From the IMG/VR virus record IMGVR_UViG_3300025264_000128, positions 1-22,365 of that record: a stretch of DNA of 22,365 nucleotides; one strand, 5' to 3'. Each line of letters starts with the position of its first letter. Positions within the stretch are counted from its first letter, which is position 1. Below, piece after piece: positions 1-7,391 of the stretch. The translations under genes were made by a program, and so were the position numbers. The notes under the pieces were generated by a model. It ran no database searches and was not told the DNA's origin. It saw nothing but the letters and a program-made list of their open reading frames with translations. The DNA comes from a virus.

Positions 1-2
1 AT

Positions 3-980
3 GCCGGTGGCTTTATTCCATGGATAAGAACTATTTCGCCTGGTGACTTGAGAGAAAGGCCGTACCTTGGTGCGATTCCTGGTGTTATAGATTCAATTAG
101 GGGAAAAGAGCTAGGACAAATACCACAGCCTCCTGTTGCCACTGCTACGAAAGAACAGATTGAAGCAGAAATTTTGACTGATACGAGGCCGGAGGGAGGA
201 CCTGAAGACCCGTATGGATATGGTGCGGCAGCTGCTGATATTGATGTTGAAGCGGAAGCAGCAAGGATGGCAAGATCAATAGAAAAAGATGCTGCGGAAG
301 AGGTCATTCCAGACGATCCGGAAAGATTTGCCGGTCGTGTGGGTACATGGTTTGGAAATTTGAACACCAGGCTTAAAGAAGATCCAGAATTCAGGCGTGC
401 TTTCATAGCAGGTGCTGCGAGAATGGGAGAGGGCGCAGAAGGACCGGCGCCGGTTTCTCTGGGCGGACAGTTCATGAGGGGCTTTGGTGAGGAACAAACG
501 CGCCAGGCTGCGGCTAAACCGGAGTTGGTTAAGACAATTGAAATGCTGACAGAAATGTATCCAGGAATGACTCCTGAATCAATATTGAAACTGATGTCAC
601 CACGCTCTTCTTACGGCGAACCTAATTTGCTGCTGCAAATGAGGGAAAACGCAACAGACATAGGCAAAGGATCAGTAAACGAGAGTCTTTTAAAGACTCA
701 AATTTTAGGAGACAATTTTGTATTGGTGGAAGAGGGCGGCGAAGAAAAACTGGATGTCAATACATTGAATAGAATTTTGAATAGCATGGATCGTTTGGGA
801 ATAGAAACCGAGTTCGATTTGGTCGACTATCTACTGAAGAAGGGATATATACAATCCACTTACGGCGTAACTCAGAAAACGACAGGCGGAGAAGGGCCCG
901 AAGAAAGTTTGGGGCAGAGAATCAAAAAAGCCTTTACTCGTACTCCAGAGCAGGAACAGATGGATGCTTACAAACGATAA
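3..980 (+). CDS. Partial virion-associated protein of unknown function (5' end outside window)
   Basis: The frame is open from base 3 to the TAA at 978-980, so the true start probably lies upstream of the window. A TTG at 48 is the only nearby start-like codon and has no convincing ribosome binding site. The visible protein (about 325 residues) has an acidic, alanine-rich middle section and the stretch GRVGTWFGNLNTRLKEDPEF, followed by a glycine/alanine-rich section and a more ordinary C-terminal third. I recognise no enzymatic motif. It lies 19 bases before the giant putative internal virion protein on the same strand, so it is probably another late structural or ejection-related protein. 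Function is inferred from position only. Confidence 0.7.
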   Translation, partial: AGGFIPWIRTISPGDLRERPYLGAIPGVIDSIRGKELGQIPQPPVATATKEQIEAEILTDTRPEGGPEDPYGYGAAAADIDVEAEAARMARSIEKDAAEEVIPDDPERFAGRVGTWFGNLNTRLKEDPEFRRAFIAGAARMGEGAEGPAPVSLGGQFMRGFGEEQTRQAAAKPELVKTIEMLTEMYPGMTPESILKLMSPRSSYGEPNLLLQMRENATDIGKGSVNESLLKTQILGDNFVLVEEGGEEKLDVNTLNRILNSMDRLGIETEFDLVDYLLKKGYIQSTYGVTQKTTGGEGPEESLGQRIKKAFTRTPEQEQMDAYKR

Positions 981-999
981 TGGTTTAGGATAATGCCAG

Positions 1000-3900
1000 A
1001 TGATAGAAGTCAAAGTACGTTCAGGCAGGGTTTACAAAGTTCCCCTCGATAATCCAGAAGAAGCCCGAAAACTCGCAGAACAAATAGACAAACAAAAATA
1101 CGGAGCCACTGAAACCAGTGTGCTTGGTGAGGTTGGCCGTGGCGTAGGCGCCGGGCTCGTAGGCATAGTTGAAGGTTTGGCAACTCTGGGCACCCAGGGA
1201 TACGATTATCTTGTTGATGAAAACGTAACCAAACAGGTAACCGATTTCTTTGAGCCATACACCCCAAAAACAGATTCCACCACCGCAATGGTGACCAAGT
1301 ACATCACCCAGTTCGGCATTCCCGGCATGGGAACGTTCTCGGTATTGTCCAAGGCTGGAAAAATGAACAAGGTATCGGCGGCATTCGGAGCCGCTGCGGC
1401 TGACTTTGCGGTAGCCACCGACGACATTGAAGCCATCAACGACATGTTTCTGGACACCGTTCCCGATGAGGTCATGCTGGAAAGACTTGAAGGATCGGAA
1501 CGCGCCGCCTTCCAGTTGCAGGACCGGCTTAAACTAGGTGCTGAAACCGCTACCCTGTTGATGACCGCGCCCTATGTCTTGGGCGCCGGGGCAAAAGCGA
1601 TCAGCGGAACCGTCGGTGCGGCAGCAAGTATTCCCGGAGTCGGTGCAGGCGCGAGAGCGATACAGAAAGGATACCGCAACATGGCCAAATCAATGGGTAA
1701 ACGCGACGGCATAATAGGACTGGCGTCACGCGGACTGTTGTCCAAGGGCGCGTTGCCAACACAGACTGTCCAACAAGCCATGATGCAATCCGCAAATCGT
1801 GTTCATGCATCCAATCTTATCATTGAAGAAAGTTTTAGGCCGATCGTCAACACCATTAACAAAGCGGCAAAGAAAGGAAAGCTGACTTTGGAAAACGAGA
1901 AAGAAATAGCGAGGTCGATACAGGATTATTTAAGGCCTATGGACAAAGCTAAAAACGCCAACCAGCCGTTGGTGGAAGCCATTGAACAAGGGCGAACCGA
2001 TCTGGCGCAATATGCCGAAGATGCGATGGCAATGAACAAGGAAGTAAAGGCTCTAAATCAGGCGTTCAAAGATGATCCGGACTTGAGTAAGGCGTGGCTT
2101 AAGAGGTCGTTAGCAAGACTAAAAAGCGGTGCCCCAGGCAAGCCCAGCGAATACGATATTAGAATGAAAGCGGGAGCCACCAAGAACTTGCTCGAAAAAA
2201 ATCTGAAAACGCTTAATGACCACGCAAAAAAAATCCAGGCTTCGGCGATGAGTACCGTGCAAAGTTTTGAAAAGGGAAGGCTGGCACGATTTACCGAAGG
2301 CGATTTGATATCAAGCCGTTTGAAAACAATGCGCAATACTATCGACGAACAAACATCTTCCTACTTGAAAATGGGAGACGACTTCCGGGAGCTCGGCGCT
2401 GATCCAAAAGCATTGGATGCCCTGTTCGTCCCACCAAACCTGGCTGAAGCGATGGCTGGAAACATCGGCTTGTACGGTACCCGTGCGTTCAAGTCCATGC
2501 GTGGAATAGAATACGAGCTCACTCCGGCAATGCGTGAGGCAGCGGAGAGGGAGCTTCGGGAAAAGATAGCAACCATTACCACAACGGACGAGGCGTCCCA
2601 GGCATTGGACAACATGCTGGCCGGAAATTTTACCGGATACGATTGGGACATTCCCGAAATACTGACAGCCACGATACGTCCCGGCTTATTGAAAGGCCTG
2701 ACCCTGGACAGCTTTCCAGCCGTTCGTAAAGCCCTTGGAGAAGTAACCGGATTTGAGCAGGCCACAGCCAAGGAGGCTATGGAAAACACCCGTCTTGCCA
2801 CCAGCATCACCGGCCAAAAGGTTTCCGAACTGGCAGGACGCGCATCCGCATTCCAGAAAATAAAAATACTGAACGACAACGCAGCCCAGCTTGGCAGAGA
2901 CCCGTTTTTGGTAGCAGCCAAGGCGGGGACAAGGCTCGGGTCTGGGGATGAACAAATCATAAACGGGGTGAAGATGCGTTACCTCGACCGTAAAACATTC
3001 GGTGCCATAGGCGATCATTTTGTGCCGTCAGAAATGTACGATGCCTTGGCCGGCACTGTCAAAGTATGGGTTGAAACTATCCCATGGGGCTTTCGCCAGG
3101 CTTATAAGGCTCTGCTCGGGGCGAAGGGAGCATCACAGCTCGCCAAAACCGTCTACACGCCACTGACACAGGTGCGAAATGCCAGCGGCGGTGTCTTCTT
3201 TTCAACAATGAACGGGAATGTTGGTAAGGCGGGGCAGCTTTCGGACTCTTTTATCAAGGCTTTCGGCAGGCTTGGGATAGCTCCGGAAAAAATGGTGCAG
3301 GAACTTGCGGAAGCAACCGAGCTCAACGTTATCCAAAGCGGATCGCCGGCATTCAAGGAAATTGAGACACTGATGAATTTGGCAACACCCATGTACGAAC
3401 AGATGTCCGGCAGGGTTAGTGGAAAAATAGGGAAGGGCATCGGCAACCTGTCACGTAAGGCACAGAATAATGTCATGGCGAAAACCTACATTGCCACGGA
3501 TGATGGCTGGAAATTTTACAATTGGCATTTTGAAAGAGACAAACTGGGGAAGGTCATCATGGCCAAGAACGGCGCCAATGTGCCGCTGCCGGTTACCCAG
3601 GTGGACAACATCGTAGAATTGCAGGCACGCGGATTGCTGGGACCCAACGGCACCGTTACCTCCAACCAGATAAGAAGCCTCGGAGACGATTTTGCGGAAC
3701 AGTTTATCAAACGTGAATCTGCCGAAGTGGTGGCAAACAACGTTCCCAATTATCTCAGGGTGCCTGCGTTCATCCGAGGGCTGAGGCTGTTGCCGATCGG
3801 AAACTTCGTTGCCTTCCCGGCTGAAATTATCAGGACTTCGGGAAATGTTTTGGGACGCGCAATCCAGGAGTTGGCAAGCGGTCACCCAGAGCTCATGCGT

Positions 3901-5166
3901 ATCGGCATGAAACGATTGACCGGTGGGCTTTTCACGACAGCCGGATTACCCGGGGCGATAACCGCGCTCGGCATGAACATGACCGGGACCAACCAAGAAC
4001 AGATCGATGCTTACAAACGTTCGTTCGCGGCTCCTTGGGAACGCGCCGGAACCCTGGTTCCGATTGCTTCCGACAGCGACGGTAACATTACCCAACTTTA
4101 CAACTTCACCTACACCAATCCTTATGAGTACATTCAGCGGCCATTCCGTGCGGTTGCCCTGAGCTTTAACGAAGGGATTACCAAGGAAGAGGATTTGAAA
4201 AAGGTTGCTTTCAACAGTTTCGCTGATGGCCTCACGCAATTTGCAGAACCATTCTTCGCGCCAGCGATTGCCACCCAGGCGGTCATGGATGTGGCCAGGG
4301 GCAGAACCGAAACCGGGCGTGTGCTCTGGAACGAGGGAGATCCTGAAGGCTACAAGTGGGGGTCGGCATTTGCCCACATGATCGAAAGTTTCAGCCCTGG
4401 AATCATGCCTTTTGAAATGAAAACAAGTCCCGGATCAAAGTTTCCACTTTACCTCTCGCCTGAGTTCAAAGATTTTCCACGCTCGGTCATGACCGGAACC
4501 GGATTGCTCGGGGAGGACAAGAAGATAAACCGCCAGGGCAAGCCTGTTGATTTGGCCGAAGGATTGGTACAGGCCTTCACCGGCTTTAAGGTGACACGCC
4601 CGCAGATAAACAGAACATTGAGATACCGTGGCTTTGAAGCTAACGACCAGATCCGTGAAGCGTCCAACCTTTTTAATCGGGAAGCCAGGCGTCGGGATAA
4701 GGTGGAGGCACAGGAACTGGTAAGTGCGTACCTGATTGCCAATGAAGCCAGGTATCGTGCATTGCGTGATGCTAAACTGACTGTCGAGGACGCAAAAATT
4801 CTGGGACTGGCCGACTATGAGATCATCAAAGAATTAAAGGCAGCCAAGGTTGCCAACCCGGAAGCGCTACTGGCCAACACTTACATACCGTTCTTCCCAA
4901 GCGGAGACGTTATTGCGGATGCAATCAGGGAAGACCACGACAAGGTTTCCAACCCTGTGCCGCTTGGCGAGATTACGGAACTCGCAGCCGGACAATACGG
5001 CAGAGAATTTATCCCGCAGGAAAACATCAAAGAGCTCCAGGTGCCGCAGCCACCGGCCCAAGTAACCCCACCAACGCCGCCAACCCCGCCGCAGCAGGCG
5101 CCGCAAAGCATGGCCGAACAGGTCTTGCGGGAGATTGAAGAAAGGAAACTGACCGGAATCTTTTAG
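1000..5166 (+). CDS. Very large putative internal virion / DNA ejection protein
   Basis: This 1388-residue protein begins at ATG 1000, with a short AGGA motif at 987-990. It opens with a small beta-like segment (MIEVKVRSGRVYKVPLDNPE), then has glycine/alanine-rich, weakly hydrophobic stretches near residues 38-62, 125-142 and 185-220 that could insert in a membrane. A long helical, lysine-rich middle follows. The C-terminus is a proline/glutamine-rich linker (about residues 1345-1368) and a short charged tail. Size, low cysteine content, amphipathic segments and a place at the end of the late block match the big internal or ejection proteins of podovirus-like phages. I see no lysozyme or transglycosylase motif. 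The next gene overlaps its stop by one base. The role is inferred; a tape-measure-like or other large virion protein is the main alternative. Confidence 0.75.
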   Translation: MIEVKVRSGRVYKVPLDNPEEARKLAEQIDKQKYGATETSVLGEVGRGVGAGLVGIVEGLATLGTQGYDYLVDENVTKQVTDFFEPYTPKTDSTTAMVTKYITQFGIPGMGTFSVLSKAGKMNKVSAAFGAAAADFAVATDDIEAINDMFLDTVPDEVMLERLEGSERAAFQLQDRLKLGAETATLLMTAPYVLGAGAKAISGTVGAAASIPGVGAGARAIQKGYRNMAKSMGKRDGIIGLASRGLLSKGALPTQTVQQAMMQSANRVHASNLIIEESFRPIVNTINKAAKKGKLTLENEKEIARSIQDYLRPMDKAKNANQPLVEAIEQGRTDLAQYAEDAMAMNKEVKALNQAFKDDPDLSKAWLKRSLARLKSGAPGKPSEYDIRMKAGATKNLLEKNLKTLNDHAKKIQASAMSTVQSFEKGRLARFTEGDLISSRLKTMRNTIDEQTSSYLKMGDDFRELGADPKALDALFVPPNLAEAMAGNIGLYGTRAFKSMRGIEYELTPAMREAAERELREKIATITTTDEASQALDNMLAGNFTGYDWDIPEILTATIRPGLLKGLTLDSFPAVRKALGEVTGFEQATAKEAMENTRLATSITGQKVSELAGRASAFQKIKILNDNAAQLGRDPFLVAAKAGTRLGSGDEQIINGVKMRYLDRKTFGAIGDHFVPSEMYDALAGTVKVWVETIPWGFRQAYKALLGAKGASQLAKTVYTPLTQVRNASGGVFFSTMNGNVGKAGQLSDSFIKAFGRLGIAPEKMVQELAEATELNVIQSGSPAFKEIETLMNLATPMYEQMSGRVSGKIGKGIGNLSRKAQNNVMAKTYIATDDGWKFYNWHFERDKLGKVIMAKNGANVPLPVTQVDNIVELQARGLLGPNGTVTSNQIRSLGDDFAEQFIKRESAEVVANNVPNYLRVPAFIRGLRLLPIGNFVAFPAEIIRTSGNVLGRAIQELASGHPELMRIGMKRLTGGLFTTAGLPGAITALGMNMTGTNQEQIDAYKRSFAAPWERAGTLVPIASDSDGNITQLYNFTYTNPYEYIQRPFRAVALSFNEGITKEEDLKKVAFNSFADGLTQFAEPFFAPAIATQAVMDVARGRTETGRVLWNEGDPEGYKWGSAFAHMIESFSPGIMPFEMKTSPGSKFPLYLSPEFKDFPRSVMTGTGLLGEDKKINRQGKPVDLAEGLVQAFTGFKVTRPQINRTLRYRGFEANDQIREASNLFNREARRRDKVEAQELVSAYLIANEARYRALRDAKLTVEDAKILGLADYEIIKELKAAKVANPEALLANTYIPFFPSGDVIADAIREDHDKVSNPVPLGEITELAAGQYGREFIPQENIKELQVPQPPAQVTPPTPPTPPQQAPQSMAEQVLREIEERKLTGIF

Positions 5167-5516
5167 TGCGCCGACGCAAAAACAAATACGGGGCCATCAA
5201 GGTCCAATACGACGGCCACAAATTTGACAGCAAACTCGAAGCCGCCAGATACAAACAGCTGAAACTCATGGAAAGCGCCGGTGAACTCTCGCACCTGGAG
5301 CTGCAACCGAAGTATCCATGCGAGGTCAACGGCAAGAAGATCTGCACTTACATCGCCGACTTCCGCTACCAGCTGAAGAACGGGGACACCGTGGTGGAAG
5401 ATGTCAAGGGCGTGGAAACAGCAGTGTTCAAGCTGAAGAAAAAGCTGGTGGAATCTCTGTACCCAGGAGTCAAGATTCAGATTGTGAAGAACCCCCGGTT
5501 CTTTGTGGTGTCATAA
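5166..5516 (+). CDS. DUF1064-type PD-(D/E)XK phage nuclease
   Basis: This 116-residue protein starts with GTG at 5166, sharing one base with the TAG of the giant virion gene, so it is translationally coupled. It carries the family pattern: a basic N-terminus, SKLEAARYKQL (E25), LELQPKYP near residue 45, YIADFRY (D65), VEDVKG (residues 77-82) and FKLKKKL (about 89-95). E25, D65, and D79/K81 in EDVK form the expected PD-(D/E)XK-like catalytic set. Known relatives are small phage endonucleases, often called DUF1064, thought to act on branched or double-stranded DNA. Placement at the end of a virion block suggests a late role, such as resolving replicated DNA before packaging. The family call is good; the substrate is unknown. 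Confidence 0.85.
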   Translation: MRRRKNKYGAIKVQYDGHKFDSKLEAARYKQLKLMESAGELSHLELQPKYPCEVNGKKICTYIADFRYQLKNGDTVVEDVKGVETAVFKLKKKLVESLYPGVKIQIVKNPRFFVVS

Positions 5517-5518
5517 AA

Positions 5519-5548
5519 AAACCCACACCAATTTCTTGATGTGGGTTT
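5519..5548. terminator. Bidirectional rho-independent terminator between convergent genes
   Basis: AAACCCACA (5519-5527) pairs with TGTGGGTTT (5540-5548). The stem can extend inward with one mismatch to a TTTC loop (5532-5535). Read on the minus strand it is followed by a run of seven T, giving a strong terminator for the gene at 5555-5818. Read on the plus strand the following TTTCTTGGTTT is a weaker U-tract for the late operon. Confidence 0.85.
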
Positions 5549-5554
5549 CTTGGT

Positions 5555-5818
5555 TTAAGCTCCGACCCCGTTGAATGTTCCCTCTATTGAGGAGTCAACT
5601 TTTACTCCTCTTTTCTTTAGCTCATTCGTAAACAGTTTAATTCTTCGATAACAGCCTTCTCTTTTTTCGTGTCCAATACAAACAAGAGTTGCTGTATTAT
5701 TTGCTATCGCTAACTGTATCTCTTCATCACTCAATTCACTAAGCGCTGGATCGCGTTTTAGTTTTTTCGAGTAAAAAGAATATCTCGGTTCTGAGTTATC
5801 ATTATCCCAATATTTCAT
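5555..5818 (-). CDS. Small phage protein of unknown function
   Basis: The gene encodes 87 residues from ATG 5818. That start is preferred because AAGGTG lies six bases upstream; an in-frame GTG at 5827 falls inside this ribosome binding site. The protein has no membrane segment. Its C-terminal half (TLVCIGHEKREGCYRRIKLF followed by ELKKRGVKV) faintly recalls the cysteine/histidine region of DUF488-like proteins, but this is too weak for a family call. It stands alone between two terminators, with its own promoter about 100 bases upstream, so it is expressed independently of the recombination operon. Confidence 0.65.
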   Translation of the reverse strand: MKYWDNDNSEPRYSFYSKKLKRDPALSELSDEEIQLAIANNTATLVCIGHEKREGCYRRIKLFTNELKKRGVKVDSSIEGTFNGVGA

Positions 5819-5870
5819 AAGTTTCACCTTAATAGTTAAATTAAAATTAATGTTTCGCTCGGTGGCGTCT

Positions 5871-5887
5871 GGTTGTTAAAGATCGCA
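5871..5887 (-). promoter_or_regulatory. boxA-like leader element
   Basis: On the minus strand the leader of the 5555-5818 gene reads TGCGATCTTTAACAACC. The core ATCTTTAACAA resembles the boxA of bacterial rRNA leaders (TGCTCTTTAACA in E. coli), which binds NusB-S10 for antitermination. It lies between the promoter near 5912 and the start codon. No boxB-type hairpin was identified beside it, so the role is inference. Confidence 0.3.
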
Positions 5888-5911
5888 GTGTGCTTTTTAA
5901 GGCACCCTTAT

Positions 5912-5920
5912 ATTATACCA
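5912..5920 (-). promoter_or_regulatory. Extended -10 sigma70-like promoter
   Basis: The minus strand has TGGTATAAT, a perfect TATAAT with the extended TGn element. No good -35 lies 16-18 bp upstream, which extended -10 promoters tolerate. It would start transcription near 5905 and leave a leader of about 87 bases before the gene at 5555-5818. Confidence 0.6.
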
Positions 5921-6097
5921 TTAGCCCTCTAAGTCCTTGATTTACAAAGAGAAAACGGAACTTAAGAATTTACAAAATTGAGAAAAACGATCCTTGTTTG
6001 GATCGATTTGGGGTATTTTTTTAGAATGAGTCTAAAGAAAAAGCCCGTGGTTAAAGGCTTTCGGAGTTGTTGCGCAACAACAAACTAGAATTTCGGA
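5921..6097. other. Non-coding stretch with several small hairpins
   Basis: No gene was found between the 5912-5920 promoter and the DUF3310 gene. The stretch holds CGATCC/GGATCG (5988-5993 and 6000-6005, 6-base loop), TTTAGA/TCTAAA (6020-6025 and 6031-6036), the terminator at 6033-6061, and a perfect 16-bp palindrome GTTGTTGCGCAACAAC at 6066-6081. The first two hairpins have unknown roles. Confidence 0.55.
6033..6061 (-). terminator. Terminator of the recombination operon
   Basis: On the minus strand, about 40 bases after the DUF3310 stop, AAAGCC (6056-6061) and GGCTTT (6040-6045) form a stem followed by TTCTTT. The stem is short but the U-rich tail and operon-end position support termination. 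The 16-bp palindrome at 6066-6081 sits just before it and may add a second hairpin. Confidence 0.6.
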
Positions 6098-6340
6098 CTA
6101 TACTTTTTTGGTGAGATCAATCGCCTCTTCCCTGGAAATCAGCATGTCCAGATAGAACCTGGCTTTGCGGTAGTCTTCACCTGGCTTGCCCTTGAATGGC
6201 GCCCGCCACATGTACTTGATGATCTGGCCACGGAGGTAGCCGACAAACTCTTTCGGATCAAGTGCAGCACCAATGGCATCGAGCGCTTCTATACGCCCCT
6301 GGGTGTAGTGTGCGGGGTGGTTTACCGGGTCGTCATCCAT
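6098..6340 (-). CDS. DUF3310 family phage protein
   Basis: The 80-residue protein shows the full family signature: VNHPAHYTQGRIEALDAI at residues 6-23, then GYLRGQIIKYMWRA (about 34-47) and EDYRKARFYLDMLI near 55-68. DUF3310 proteins are common in the early regions of phages and are sometimes labelled nucleotide kinase without proof. No P-loop is present here, so I do not adopt that label. The start ATG at 6340 overlaps the upstream nuclease gene by 8 bases, and the ribosome binding site is weak, implying translational coupling. It is the last gene of the minus-strand recombination operon. Family assignment is confident; biochemical role unknown. Confidence 0.88.
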   Translation of the reverse strand: MDDDPVNHPAHYTQGRIEALDAIGAALDPKEFVGYLRGQIIKYMWRAPFKGKPGEDYRKARFYLDMLISREEAIDLTKKV

Positions 6341-7391
6341 CTCTGGTCAATTCTTCCAGGCGTGTACCTACCCCGAACTCTTCCCGGAACCGCATCAGTT
6401 TCTTGATGACTTTCGGATCGTAGTTAACCTTGGACAGTTCACGCATTTCCTGGCTTGTATAAACGTTTTTGCCCGCTTGGTCTTTTGGTGCATTGGTAAA
6501 GACATTGTTGCCACGCAGGTATGAAGTGGTGGTTTCTCCCATTTTTTCTATCGGCAGATTCACCAGCGATGACAACCATATGTGCTGCTCACAGCCCTTG
6601 CGCTGGGTTTCCTCGTCCAGTTGCTTACTAAAATTATGGCATCTCCAGCCGCCCTCTTCCCCAAGCATGGGCTCGCTGTGGGCACAGTTGCGGCAGTTGA
6701 CGTTGTCCGGCAATTGTTTCAGGTTGTAAATGGCCTGCTGTTTCGGGGTCATGAACTTACGGATGCGGTAATCGGTTGAAGCATAGGGAGATGGGGGCGC
6801 CTTGTCTGCCATAATAATTCTTTTCGCTTTTGCTGTCATTTCTTCGAGAACACCGTCCTTGGCTTCCACAATCTCGGTGTAAATTTCGGAGTCGTTCTTG
6901 TTGTAAACAATAATCAGCGCCTTGTCCAATTCAAACGCAGCCATGTAGCACTGGATCTGGACTGAATAGTTCGTGGACCACGCCTCGTAGTCCCCGGTTT
7001 GCTGGAGTTCCTTGAACCGCCTGTCGTTTGCCGACTTGACTTCGAGCAGCAGCACCTCTTCCGGGTTGTCTTTAATTACGTTTTTGACAATGCCGTCAAG
7101 GGAACCGCCCATGTGGCCTCCCAAAAAGGAACAACGGTATTGTGTTCCGTCCTTGTTCTCTGACGAAACCCTGATGCCGTTCATTTTTTTCAGCCGATCA
7201 ACCACCTGGTCTTCTATTCGGTGTCCCAAATCAAACAGCCGCAGGATACGGCCGTCTTCAAACATCGGGAAGGACCACCTGAATTCAAACCACAGCTGCC
7301 TTTCGTTGCCGCCAACAATACTTATCCCCAAATGGGTTCTCTTTTTTTGTCCAACCAGTTCAAGCTGGTCAAACTCATCAATTAAAATCAT
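6333..7391 (-). CDS. PD-(D/E)XK superfamily nuclease with C-terminal four-cysteine cluster
   Basis: This 352-residue protein has the ordered nuclease motifs: GHRIE (H57, E60), GGSLDG (D99), LLLEVKSAN (E117, K119) and YSVQIQCYM (Q145, Q147). This arrangement fits RecB/Cas4/YqaJ-like exonucleases. After it comes a set of cysteines, C233-x2-C236, C251 and C267, which could bind zinc or an iron-sulfur cluster; unlike classical Cas4 all four are C-terminal. ATG 7391 overlaps the helicase stop as ATGA, with GGAG upstream. Grouped with a Sak4-like ATPase, an SSB and a RadD-like helicase, it probably resects or trims DNA during phage recombination. The exact polarity and substrate cannot be read from sequence. 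Confidence 0.85.
   Translation of the reverse strand: MILIDEFDQLELVGQKKRTHLGISIVGGNERQLWFEFRWSFPMFEDGRILRLFDLGHRIEDQVVDRLKKMNGIRVSSENKDGTQYRCSFLGGHMGGSLDGIVKNVIKDNPEEVLLLEVKSANDRRFKELQQTGDYEAWSTNYSVQIQCYMAAFELDKALIIVYNKNDSEIYTEIVEAKDGVLEEMTAKAKRIIMADKAPPSPYASTDYRIRKFMTPKQQAIYNLKQLPDNVNCRNCAHSEPMLGEEGGWRCHNFSKQLDEETQRKGCEQHIWLSSLVNLPIEKMGETTTSYLRGNNVFTNAPKDQAGKNVYTSQEMRELSKVNYDPKVIKKLMRFREEFGVGTRLEELTRDG

Noticed and set aside
2361-2960. Long minus-strand frame within the giant virion gene
   Set aside because: A shadow of a GC-containing coding frame; serine/alanine-rich with no motif or ribosome binding site.
6098-6340. Nucleotide kinase label for the DUF3310 protein
   Set aside because: No P-loop in its 80 residues; the label comes from unproven database naming.
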